A program made the position numbers and the translations under genes. A stretch of 64,000 nucleotides of DNA, from assembly GCA_944326035.1 (NCBI GenBank), contig CALVCS010000007.1, positions 62,001-126,000 on the forward strand. Direction: 5' to 3'. Origin of the DNA: an uncultured Alistipes sp. GTDB taxonomy: Bacteria; Bacteroidota; Bacteroidia; Bacteroidales; Rikenellaceae. The notes under the pieces are model-generated. The model worked only from the letters and a program-made list of their open reading frames with translations, made no database searches and was not told the origin of the DNA. Shown here in pieces: positions 37,031 to 45,468 of this stretch (position 1 is its first letter; every line of letters begins with the position of its first letter).

Positions 37031-37558
37031 TTATAATCCGTAAATTAAATAACCGGCGATTCCAGACAGCACAATCAATAAAATGGGGTGTACTTTTTTG
37101 ATTGAAGCAATCAGCGTAACACCCAAAATAATCCAACTATATACGTCAATAAAAGTCTCGGGAGTCAACAGCATCAGGCCCGCAGCCCCGATCATGGCCA
37201 ATACCATCGGTTTGATCCCGAACATCGCATTTTTGACATAGACGTTTCCGCTCAGAGCGAGATAGAATTTCGTAATCAACAACATCAGGATCAGCGAAGG
37301 CAACGAAACGGCAAAGGTCGCCAACAACGAGCCCCACACATTCCCAGTCACCACATACCCCACATAGGTGGCACAGTTAATCACGATCGGTCCCGGAGTC
37401 ATCTGAGAAATCGCGATAATATCGGTCAGTTCGCTGTTGGTGATCCATTGATGCGAGGTCACCACCTCGTTGTGGATCAGCGACAGCATGGCATATCCTC
37501 CGCCAAAACCGAAGAAGCCAATTTTCACATACGAAAGGAAAAGTTGCAGGTAGATCAT
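37031..37558 (-). CDS. chrA: Half-size chromate transporter family protein (second)
   Basis: A 175-residue single-domain CHR-family membrane protein. It carries the signatures FFGFGGGYAML and ISQMTPGPIVINCATYVGY and about six hydrophobic segments. Short CHR proteins normally work as a heterodimer of two adjacent genes, as here. Chromate export is the family name function. The physiological substrate in an anaerobe may be another oxyanion. It starts 3 bases after its partner stops. Confidence 0.88.
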   Translation of the reverse strand: MIYLQLFLSYVKIGFFGFGGGYAMLSLIHNEVVTSHQWITNSELTDIIAISQMTPGPIVINCATYVGYVVTGNVWGSLLATFAVSLPSLILMLLITKFYLALSGNVYVKNAMFGIKPMVLAMIGAAGLMLLTPETFIDVYSWIILGVTLIASIKKVHPILLIVLSGIAGYLIYGL

Positions 37559-37561
37559 CGC

Positions 37562-38113
37562 TTATTGTTTTTTAGGAGGGACGGATTTATGCGGACGCAT
37601 GCCGTAAAGCAAGCCGGCGATGGCCCCGATTAAAATCAAATAGATCGAAGAGAAACCGAAATACCAGACCATCAACGCCGCGACGAGAGCCAACAGGCCT
37701 CGTACCCAACCAATGCCTTTGGAGAGATTCAAGATCGGCGCGAGAATCAACGCCACGACGGCCGGACGCATACCTTTGAAAACCGCCTCCACGGTCGGGT
37801 TATGACGGATCGACTGAAAAAACGTTGCGATCAGCAGAATCACCACAAAAGAGGGCAAAACCACCCCTCCGACCGCACTACAAACCCCTCGATATCCATA
37901 CACGCGATACCCCACGAAGACGGCCATATTCAAGGCCAAGGGCCCTGGAGCCGACTGAGCCAGCGCCAATAGTTCCAAAAATTCTGAACGTTCGACCCAC
38001 TGTTTACGTTCGATCACCTCCCGTTGAATCAACGGAACCATGGCTAAACCGCCCCCAAAGGTAAAACTTCCGATTTTCAAAAAGGTGACAAAAAGTTGCA
38101 ACGCCTTATTCAT
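37562..38113 (-). CDS. chrA: Half-size chromate transporter family protein (first)
   Basis: A 183-residue single-domain CHR-family protein. It has SFTFGGGLAMVPLIQREV and ALAQSAPGPLALNMAVFVGYRVYG, the conserved N-terminal motifs, and a basic C-terminus. It pairs with the gene immediately downstream. It lies 31 bases after the last gene of the hydrogenase-related operon. No promoter was seen in that gap, so read-through from the operon is possible. Confidence 0.88.
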   Translation of the reverse strand: MNKALQLFVTFLKIGSFTFGGGLAMVPLIQREVIERKQWVERSEFLELLALAQSAPGPLALNMAVFVGYRVYGYRGVCSAVGGVVLPSFVVILLIATFFQSIRHNPTVEAVFKGMRPAVVALILAPILNLSKGIGWVRGLLALVAALMVWYFGFSSIYLILIGAIAGLLYGMRPHKSVPPKKQ

Positions 38114-38144
38114 AATAGTCTAAGGTTTTAAGATCATCGAGGCC

Positions 38145-38930
38145 CTACTGAAATTCCGACCACGGGGTTCGCTCATAGTGCCCCAACAGCGTCATAATTC
38201 CATCGATAAAGGTCAGAGGATGGACCGGATTGCCGGGGATGTAGAGATCGACCCGATAACGGTCCAAAAACCGGCGATCCAAAGCCGGCGATTCGGCAAA
38301 AAGACCTCCCGAAATCGCATCACTGCCCGCCAGAATCAACAAACGAGGAGCCGGCACACTATTATAGCAAATTTCCAAGGCCCGTGCCATATTTTCGGTC
38401 AGCGGTCCCGTCATCACCACCCCATCGGCATGGCGGGGCGAAGCCACGAAATCGATTCCGAAACGAGAAAAATCGAAATTGACGTTCATCGACGCATTCA
38501 GCTCCATCTCGGTCGAATTATCCCCTCCGGCACTCACCTCTCTCAACTTCAGGGCCCGTCCGAACAGACGGTGAATACAGTCCCTCACCTGGTCTTCGTC
38601 GAAAGCGATGAAATCGGGATTCCCTTCCCGGAGGATCAAGGCATCGCGATGCGTTGTCGCCAAGCGATAATCCGACGTAAAGGTGATATGCTGCGGGGCC
38701 CTCATTGCGCATTCATTGCAGAAAACACAACGCCCCAAATCCAGCGTAAACGGTTCGGCCGTAAGAGCTCCGACCGGGCACCATTGGGCCAACTCTTCCG
38801 CCAGCAACTTGGGCACCGGACCCTCAATTTGAGGCCGTCCCCGAAAGGTCTCCGGCAACCTCACCCCCTGCAGATCGGGAATAAATTGCCGACCATGACT
38901 CCGCCATACCTTCCATTTCGAAATCAACAT
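38145..38930 (-). CDS. Ehr-like small subunit: ferredoxin domain fused to NuoB/HycG-like domain, cluster ligands largely replaced
   Basis: A 261-residue fusion of a HycB/HyfH-type ferredoxin domain (about 1-95) and a NuoB/HycG-type small subunit (about 125-255). The second domain is recognisable from FDFSRFGIDFVASPRHADGV and MTGPLTENMARALE. The four cysteines that hold the proximal (N2) cluster are all replaced: D137 and T140 in GGDNSTEMEL, D204 in AGSDAISGG and N234 in IPGNP. In the ferredoxin domain, C51, C68, C71 and C74 remain. The other four positions are K41, A44, L47 and A78. ATG 38930 is chosen, 10 bases after the large-subunit stop. Confidence 0.85.
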   Translation of the reverse strand: MLISKWKVWRSHGRQFIPDLQGVRLPETFRGRPQIEGPVPKLLAEELAQWCPVGALTAEPFTLDLGRCVFCNECAMRAPQHITFTSDYRLATTHRDALILREGNPDFIAFDEDQVRDCIHRLFGRALKLREVSAGGDNSTEMELNASMNVNFDFSRFGIDFVASPRHADGVVMTGPLTENMARALEICYNSVPAPRLLILAGSDAISGGLFAESPALDRRFLDRYRVDLYIPGNPVHPLTFIDGIMTLLGHYERTPWSEFQ

Positions 38931-38940
38931 AGCCGTTCGA

Positions 38941-40476
38941 TTATAAATCGTGTCCGCAATAGGACAAATTAAAGCTTTTATTACAAATCGGGAAATCGGA
39001 AATCCCCTCTCTCCGTACCGCCAGCGCCAATCCCATCCAATTATGCAACGAAGGATCTTGGATCTTATAGGCGGCCAGTCTTCCCTGCTCATCCGTCATC
39101 CCGACATGGACGATCTCCCCGCGCCATCCCTCCTGACAGGCAAAAGCCAACGAAGAAGGGGCCCAAGGTGACGTATAATCGGGACGAGCAACCTCTTCAC
39201 GCCCCTCGTTCCACCGACCGACAAATGTCCGGACATAATCGATCGACTGCATCACCTCCTCCAAGCGGATTTTCAACCGGGAGAAGACATCGCCCTCCGT
39301 CACCAGGATCGGTTCGTGCGACATCGTACGGTACGCCCCCGTGGGATGAGTCGCCCGCACATCGCGTTTCAGCCCCGACGCCCGGGCCACCATTCCCACC
39401 GCTCCGATCCGAAGCGCCTGCGAGCATGTCAAAACACCACAATCCTCGAAACGAGCCAGTACAGAGGCCGAATCCAGCAAATCTGCGGTGACCTCCGCAA
39501 AGCGACGACGAACCTCTTCCAGGTTTTGCAGCATTCGTTCGTTCAACGACTCCGTCAACGGGTAATAGGTTCCGCCCGGACGAATCAACCCTTTGCCGAA
39601 GCGATTTCCACACCAAGCCTGGGTCGTATTGATCACAATCGTTCGCAACGCTTCACACGCCACCTGCCCTAGTTGATACCCGATATCCGTACACAGAGCG
39701 CCCGTATCGGCGATATGGATGGCGATCCGTTCCAACTCCAAGGCAATGGCGCGTTCGATCTCCAGAGTTTCTGGCACAGTCTGGCCACTCAACGTCTCCG
39801 CCAACAGAGCATACGTCGTACCATGTGCCACGGCCGAATCGCCTGCGATACTCTCGCACAAGACCGCCTGCCGTAAACGATTTTCCGTCTCCCGCATCAG
39901 ACGTTCCACGCCCCGGTGTTGGTAGCCCAACATAATCTCCAGGTGGACGATCTGTTCGCCGTTGCAAATAAAGCGGAAACAGCCCGGTTCGATGATCCCG
40001 GCATGAATCGGTCCCACATTCACTTCATGGAGGGCTTCACCCTCGATTGTATAGAACGGATAGTCGTTCATCGTGTGCAGCCAATCCGCCCGATCATGCG
40101 CATAACGCAACGGTTTATTCCAGGGGGAATCGGCAAACGACACGCCAAAATTCTCGGTTATCTCCCGTTCAAAAACATGCATAGCCGGATGGACCGCCGT
40201 CACCGAAGGCAACACCCGTTGTTCGCCCCTTCCATAACGATAGGAAGCGATCCGCACACTACCCTCGAGATCGTCCATTACCAGGCAGATCAACCACAAG
40301 CCTTCCGGTCCCGGCACCCCAAAATAGGAAGCGACATGGCAGGATTCCTCGTGCAAACATTGACACAGATCGTCATACCATTCGCTGTAAGCCAGCCGGG
40401 GGATCTCCTTCAGAGGGACTCTACCGCTCCGCGGATCTACTTTCAACCATCGATTCAATATCGTTTCCGTGCGCAT
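38941..40476 (-). CDS. Ehr-like large subunit (NuoCD/HycE-like) without a NiFe site
   Basis: A 511-residue fusion of a NuoC-like domain (about 1-125; FEREITENFGVSF) and a NuoD/HycE-like domain (GPIHAGIIEPGCFRF, LGYQHRGVERL, ELERIAIHIADTGAL). In group 4 hydrogenases the first metal motif reads ERxCGxCxxxH. Here it is ESIAGDSAVAH (208-218), with both cysteines replaced (A211, S214) and the histidine kept. The C-terminal DPCxxC motif is replaced by FNLSYC (502-507), leaving at most C507. NiFe binding is therefore not expected. It starts 42 bases after the HyfF-like gene. Confidence 0.9.
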   Translation of the reverse strand: MRTETILNRWLKVDPRSGRVPLKEIPRLAYSEWYDDLCQCLHEESCHVASYFGVPGPEGLWLICLVMDDLEGSVRIASYRYGRGEQRVLPSVTAVHPAMHVFEREITENFGVSFADSPWNKPLRYAHDRADWLHTMNDYPFYTIEGEALHEVNVGPIHAGIIEPGCFRFICNGEQIVHLEIMLGYQHRGVERLMRETENRLRQAVLCESIAGDSAVAHGTTYALLAETLSGQTVPETLEIERAIALELERIAIHIADTGALCTDIGYQLGQVACEALRTIVINTTQAWCGNRFGKGLIRPGGTYYPLTESLNERMLQNLEEVRRRFAEVTADLLDSASVLARFEDCGVLTCSQALRIGAVGMVARASGLKRDVRATHPTGAYRTMSHEPILVTEGDVFSRLKIRLEEVMQSIDYVRTFVGRWNEGREEVARPDYTSPWAPSSLAFACQEGWRGEIVHVGMTDEQGRLAAYKIQDPSLHNWMGLALAVRREGISDFPICNKSFNLSYCGHDL

Positions 40477-40518
40477 TTTCCTCAGATAAAAAGCCCGGCA
40501 GAGGTCTTTCGCTCTCTG

Positions 40519-41925
40519 CTACCAAGCGATTATGGATTCTATAAAGTTCACCAACGGATCGGGCTGCATGATCCCGAGCACCACCGCCAACAGGATCAGC
40601 ACAAAACCGCTCCAAGTCACCAGCCGATTGACTGCATGTTCGCCTTCGGGCAGGGCAACCGGTTTATACAAAAGCCTCAGCAGCCGATACGCGAGACTGT
40701 ACATCACAAAGCAGAGCAACACGACCATCACCCCGAACAGCCACCAACGTCCGGAAGCAATCACCTGTTTGAAGATCATCAACTCCGAGATAAAGAGTGC
40801 CGAAGGCGGCAAAGCCAGTAACGAGACCGTACCCAAGAGCATCGACACCGCTCCCAAGCGATTGACGCAGATATAGTTCCCGATTCGGTTAATCCGATAA
40901 CTGCCATAAATCCGACCGATCTGGGCCACATTGAAAAAGATACCCGACTTCACCAGACTGTGTGCCATCACATGAAAAACCGCCGCAAAAACAGCCACAC
41001 CCCCCAATCCCAAACCGATCAACACAATACCCAGGTTTTCGGTCGTCGAATAGGCGAAAAAGCGTTTATAGTGATTGGTCCGTCGCAAATAGACCGCTCC
41101 GACCAGCACCGAGATCACCCCGCACAGGAGCAAGACACCAGACACCCAGCCATAGACCGGTGTTTGGGCAAACAACCGGTAGACTCGTAACAGCGAAACA
41201 AATCCGGCATTGACCAACACAGTCGATACCACGGCCGAAGCCGGTGTAGGGGCGGCGTAATTGGCATCGATTCCCACCGTATAGAGCGGGAACACCTCCA
41301 ACTTACAGCTATACCCCACCAGAATAAACACAAAGGCAATCTTCAGGTAGAGCGGATTTCCCGTCGCGATCACGTCGGCCAAGGCAGCATACGACAGATC
41401 GCCGTGTATCGTCACCGTACTGAGCAACAGAACCCCCAGATAGGCCAACAAAATCCCGGTCGAACAGATAAAGACATATTTCCAGGTCGCTTCCAGGCTG
41501 CTCGCCGAGCGTCCATGATAGATCAGACCGGCAGTGGCCAGCGTCGTCGCTTCCAGAAAGACCCAGGTTACGGCCAGGTTATTGGAAAAATAGACGGCCG
41601 TGGCCGAAGCGCACAACAACAACAACGAGATATGGTAGGTCTGGAACGGATGTAAAGGATCTTCGGCCAGATAGACATTACTCTGATAGAAGGCAACCAA
41701 CGAAATCACCGACAACAGGCCAAAGAAGAGCATTCCCAACGCATCGAAGGTAAAAAACTGCAACTGTTCGCTTCCTCGAGCAAACATCCAGATGGAGAGG
41801 GCAAACAGCAGCTGCAGTCCATAAAACACATAGCCCAGCGCACGTACCTGCGCATGACTTCTGGCCAGGGCCATCAGTCCGGCGATCAACACAGCAATCA
41901 ACAGATAAACCGTCATCATGGGCAT
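40519..41925 (-). CDS. HyfF-like antiporter subunit (NuoM/NuoN-like)
   Basis: A 468-residue polytopic subunit of the proton-conducting membrane antiporter family (NADH dehydrogenase subunit L/M/N type). It keeps the glutamate in VFLEATTLATAG, the lysine in NHYKRFFAYSTTENLG, and the lysine in HVMAHSLVKSGIFF, residues that relay protons or ions in complex I. The central segment PLYTVGIDANYAAPTPASAVVS departs from the common P-H-x-W-L-P-x-A-H form. It overlaps the HyfE-like gene by one base. Confidence 0.9.
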   Translation of the reverse strand: MPMMTVYLLIAVLIAGLMALARSHAQVRALGYVFYGLQLLFALSIWMFARGSEQLQFFTFDALGMLFFGLLSVISLVAFYQSNVYLAEDPLHPFQTYHISLLLLCASATAVYFSNNLAVTWVFLEATTLATAGLIYHGRSASSLEATWKYVFICSTGILLAYLGVLLLSTVTIHGDLSYAALADVIATGNPLYLKIAFVFILVGYSCKLEVFPLYTVGIDANYAAPTPASAVVSTVLVNAGFVSLLRVYRLFAQTPVYGWVSGVLLLCGVISVLVGAVYLRRTNHYKRFFAYSTTENLGIVLIGLGLGGVAVFAAVFHVMAHSLVKSGIFFNVAQIGRIYGSYRINRIGNYICVNRLGAVSMLLGTVSLLALPPSALFISELMIFKQVIASGRWWLFGVMVVLLCFVMYSLAYRLLRLLYKPVALPEGEHAVNRLVTWSGFVLILLAVVLGIMQPDPLVNFIESIIAW

Positions 41926-42557
41926 CAGTCTTTGAGCGAATCCAAGTTATCCACGTTCATATGCCGATAGCGGGTTCCGATCCGGGCGATCACCATCCCC
42001 AACATCAACACACTCATCAAAATATCCAATAAAATCGCGATATTGATCAGGTAGGGCATTTCCACCCCGATGGCCATGGCAAACAGGAAAACACCGTTTT
42101 CGATCACCAGAAATCCCACCAGATGCGAAAAGATACGTTTATGCGTAATAATCAACAACATACCACTCAATACTGCATATAAAGCCACCCCGAAGAAGAC
42201 CATATCGAATTGGGTATCAGCCGCCATATAGTAGGTCATCACCAGGCTGCCCAACAGCAATCCCATCGACATCAGCAACTGATTGAACACCGCCACCGAG
42301 GCCGTATGTACCCGGTTGATGCCCGTGCGACGGATCACCCGGTACAGAATCGCCGGCAACACCAAGGCTTTAAAAATCAAGGTTTCGGTCACCACAAAGG
42401 CCAATTCGTACCACTCGGAAGCGTGCCATCGCAACAGGGCTACCCCAAAGAGCAGCCATCCCTGCAAAGCCAGGATCATCACATAGTGGCGGAAGCGCTC
42501 GATAATCGACAGATAGAGCAGCGAGACCACATACAAAACAATCAGTGCCAACAACAT
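41925..42557 (-). CDS. HyfE-like subunit (NuoK-like)
   Basis: A 210-residue membrane protein of the HyfE family, related to NuoK. About seven hydrophobic segments are present. The conserved intramembrane glutamates include LVIENGVFLFAMAIGVE, where NuoK carries its functional Glu. The C-terminus is short and polar (RIGTRYRHMNVDNLDSLKD). It overlaps the downstream gene by one base and lies 13 bases after the NuoH-like gene. Confidence 0.88.
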   Translation of the reverse strand: MLLALIVLYVVSLLYLSIIERFRHYVMILALQGWLLFGVALLRWHASEWYELAFVVTETLIFKALVLPAILYRVIRRTGINRVHTASVAVFNQLLMSMGLLLGSLVMTYYMAADTQFDMVFFGVALYAVLSGMLLIITHKRIFSHLVGFLVIENGVFLFAMAIGVEMPYLINIAILLDILMSVLMLGMVIARIGTRYRHMNVDNLDSLKD

Positions 42558-42570
42558 AAAACATTCAAAC

Positions 42571-43476
42571 TTATCCGATCGACACCTCTCTCATCACCAG
42601 AAAAGCGATGGTGAAGATCACAAACGCCAAAGCAATAATGGTTACAATATACGTCGTATTGCGCGACAGACGGCTACGAGCCATCATCGACTCCAAGACC
42701 CCGATTCCGATCCCGAACAACAAGGCCAACAGAACAATGACCGGAGCCGTACCCCAAAAGGTCGTAGCCAGGGCCGATGCCCCGATCAAAGCCAACAGGG
42801 CCATCTTAATCCACCCGCCCAGGGTGATCAGCGCCATATCGAAGCCCGCATAATCCAAGACCATGACTTCATGAATCATCGTCAGTTCCAGGTGTGTCCG
42901 AGGATCGTCCACCGGGATACGTCCCGCTTCGACCAACACGATTTTAAACACGGCATAGATCATCAAGATCATGACCACTCCCATTTCCGGCCGACCGCCC
43001 AGCTCTTCGGCAAACAAGCCATTGAAACTCACCTGCCCGGAGACCAATGCCAGAGTTCCCAGAATCAGGAACAGGGCCGGTTCGACAAAAGCTCCGTAGA
43101 GGGCTTCTCGACTGGCGCCCATACCTTGGAAACTGCTGCCGGCATCCATTGCCCCCAACATCAGGGCCAGACGACCCAGACCCAGCAGGTAGCAGAACAG
43201 CACGAGATCGCCGTCGAACGAGAGCAACGCCCCGAAGCCTCCTACCGGCAATAACAACGCGGCGGTCAGGGTCGCACCCAAATAGACCACGGGAGCCCAC
43301 CGCGTCACCAACCCGGCCGAAGCACCATAAATCGGATCTTTGCGCAGGAGAACCCCCACATTATGCAAATGCTGATAGAATCGGACACCTTTACGACCGC
43401 TCAAACGGGCTCTGGTTCGGGCGATCAGGCCGGGCAACATCAGGGCGACGAACAGAATCAGGATCAGACTCACCAT
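42571..43476 (-). CDS. HyfC/HycD-like subunit (NuoH-like)
   Basis: A 301-residue NuoH/HycD family membrane subunit that links the peripheral arm to the antiporter subunits. Family landmarks: GVRFYQHLHNVGVLLRKDPIY, AMDAGSSFQGMGASREALYGAFVEPA and VEAGRIPVDDPRTHLELTMIHEVMVLDYAG, which is close to the canonical loop facing the active-site module. In the first landmark, Gln stands where most homologues have Glu (GSSFEGMG). It overlaps the HyfB-like gene by one base. Confidence 0.92.
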   Translation of the reverse strand: MVSLILILFVALMLPGLIARTRARLSGRKGVRFYQHLHNVGVLLRKDPIYGASAGLVTRWAPVVYLGATLTAALLLPVGGFGALLSFDGDLVLFCYLLGLGRLALMLGAMDAGSSFQGMGASREALYGAFVEPALFLILGTLALVSGQVSFNGLFAEELGGRPEMGVVMILMIYAVFKIVLVEAGRIPVDDPRTHLELTMIHEVMVLDYAGFDMALITLGGWIKMALLALIGASALATTFWGTAPVIVLLALLFGIGIGVLESMMARSRLSRNTTYIVTIIALAFVIFTIAFLVMREVSIG

Positions 43477-45464
43477 TACTTCAACCAGTTAAACAGAGAC
43501 ATCAGGAAAACCAACAGCAAAAACAGCATGGCGAACAACACGTAATGGTTCACCTTTCCGGTACGCAACAGCGCCGTACCGGCGTTGATCCGGCGCAACA
43601 CCACCAACCACCACCGAGCAAAGAATTGGTCGATTTTATCTTTTCGGGTCACTTCGAAGCGGTGATCGACCGGGAAAATCTCGCCGGAAGCCAAATCGAC
43701 TTCGTGACCGCTCTTTTTCATGACCCGTTCGGAGATGCGTTCCAGACTTTCGCTAAACGATTCTCCGGTATATTGCAACTTGGGGGTTGGAGCGGTAAAG
43801 CCACACACCCAGGTTGGCGAGCCCCCTTCATGGCGATGACGCAACGCCCAGCGGCGGATTCCCCACAACAGCAACGTCACCCCACATAACACCCATAAGG
43901 CGACGGTCAGCTGCCGGAACGTCTCCGCAAAAACGGAATAAATTTCCAACCCGCCCGAGATGCCCAACATCTGGGCCGACGCTTCGAACACTCCCGGTAA
44001 AAATAACGTCGGAAAGAGTCCCACCAACAACATTCCGGCCAACGGCAGAGCCATCGCCACCAGCATCCAAGGAGAGACCTCTCTGGCCTCCTGAGCGGCC
44101 ACACTACGAGGCTGACCCTGGAAAGCCACCCCATACAATTTGACGAACGCCATCACGACCAACCCGCCGATAAAGGCCAAAAAGAGCAGGCCAAACAGGG
44201 CCTCTACACACAAGGGTCCATTGGTCGAAATCCCCTCCAACAGGCTGCCGTAGATCAAAAACTCCGAAATAAATCCGTTCAACGGAGGGAAGGCACAGAT
44301 CGCCAACGACCCCAGCAAGAACAACAAGGAGGTCAACGGCATCCGTCGGCCCAATCCACCCAATTCGTCGACGGCGGTAGAATGAGTTGCCACCGCGACA
44401 TTTCCGGCTCCCATATAGAGCAGCGATTTGAAAAACGAGTGGTTCACGATATGGAGGACGGCTCCACTATATGCCATCACCGCCAGGAAAAGATCGTGGT
44501 GAGCTTTTCCCAACAGCGCCACACCCAACGCCAAGAGAATGATTCCGACATTTTCGATGCTCGAATAGGCCAGGATTTTCTTGATATCGTTCTGCAAGGT
44601 GGCCAAAATCACGCCCCACAATCCGGTCACCATGCCCACGATCAGGACAATCAACCCTACCAGATAGAGGTCGGTTTGGATATACGAGCTCACCCGCATA
44701 ATGCCATACACGCCCATTTTCACCATCACGCCCGACATCAGGGCCGACACATGGGCCGGTGCCGCCGGATGGGCTTCCGGCAGCCAGATGTGCAGCGGAA
44801 AGATTCCGGCTTTCATCCCGAACCCGATCAGGAAAACAAGAAAGAGCGGGAGGGCATTATGTTGAGCGAAATAGAGCTTCAGGGAATCAAACGACACCGG
44901 TAAGCCATTCACCGCGAGCGTCACAAACCCGGCCAGCAAAAACATAAACCCCACATGCATCAATATCAAGTAATTGAGTGCTGCACGACGTACTTTTGGT
45001 TTATCTCCGTTGAACAGCACTAACAGGAAGGATGCCAAGGTCATCAACTCCCAGGCGAACAGGAACAAAAAACCGTCCCGAGCCGTCACCACCATCACCA
45101 TGGAGAAATACATCACCATCAGGCAGAAGTAATGTAACGACACCTGGACCTGCGGTTTTTGGTGGGCATGAGGTTCCACATAGCCTCGGGCATAAAAGGT
45201 CACCGAGAAGGCCGCCAAAGAGAGGATCAACAAGAAGAGCGCCGATAAGGCATCGACCACCTCATAGTGATCGCCGAAGAGAACATTGCTCACCCCCCGA
45301 TATACCGACAAGGCATCGTTCGTCAACACCCCTAACGCCTCCACCCCCGAAATAATCGCTCCGAGAGTTATGATTCCCAACGTCCAGAACCATTTGCCCG
45401 ACCGGGGAATCAGAAAGACCAATACGGCGAGCACAGGCAGCCAAATCAAAGAGGAGGTAAACAT
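43476..45464 (-). CDS. HyfB-like antiporter subunit (NuoL-like)
   Basis: A 662-residue NuoL/HyfB family polytopic subunit. The channel residues expected in pumps are present: Glu in FAWELMTLASF, His in FPLHIWLPEAHPAAPAHVSALMSG, Lys in GVMVKMGVYGIMR, Lys in NDIKKILAYSSIENVG, and Lys in VMAFVKLYGVAFQG. First structural gene of the hydrogenase-related operon, 4 bases downstream of rsmE. Confidence 0.92.
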   Translation of the reverse strand: MFTSSLIWLPVLAVLVFLIPRSGKWFWTLGIITLGAIISGVEALGVLTNDALSVYRGVSNVLFGDHYEVVDALSALFLLILSLAAFSVTFYARGYVEPHAHQKPQVQVSLHYFCLMVMYFSMVMVVTARDGFLFLFAWELMTLASFLLVLFNGDKPKVRRAALNYLILMHVGFMFLLAGFVTLAVNGLPVSFDSLKLYFAQHNALPLFLVFLIGFGMKAGIFPLHIWLPEAHPAAPAHVSALMSGVMVKMGVYGIMRVSSYIQTDLYLVGLIVLIVGMVTGLWGVILATLQNDIKKILAYSSIENVGIILLALGVALLGKAHHDLFLAVMAYSGAVLHIVNHSFFKSLLYMGAGNVAVATHSTAVDELGGLGRRMPLTSLLFLLGSLAICAFPPLNGFISEFLIYGSLLEGISTNGPLCVEALFGLLFLAFIGGLVVMAFVKLYGVAFQGQPRSVAAQEAREVSPWMLVAMALPLAGMLLVGLFPTLFLPGVFEASAQMLGISGGLEIYSVFAETFRQLTVALWVLCGVTLLLWGIRRWALRHRHEGGSPTWVCGFTAPTPKLQYTGESFSESLERISERVMKKSGHEVDLASGEIFPVDHRFEVTRKDKIDQFFARWWLVVLRRINAGTALLRTGKVNHYVLFAMLFLLLVFLMSLFNWLK

Positions 45465-45468
45465 GGTT

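Noticed and set aside
38145..45464. Annotation as formate hydrogenlyase or hydrogenase-4
   Set aside because: The NiFe and proximal-cluster cysteines are missing and there is no formate dehydrogenase or maturation gene, so activity should not be inferred from overall similarity.
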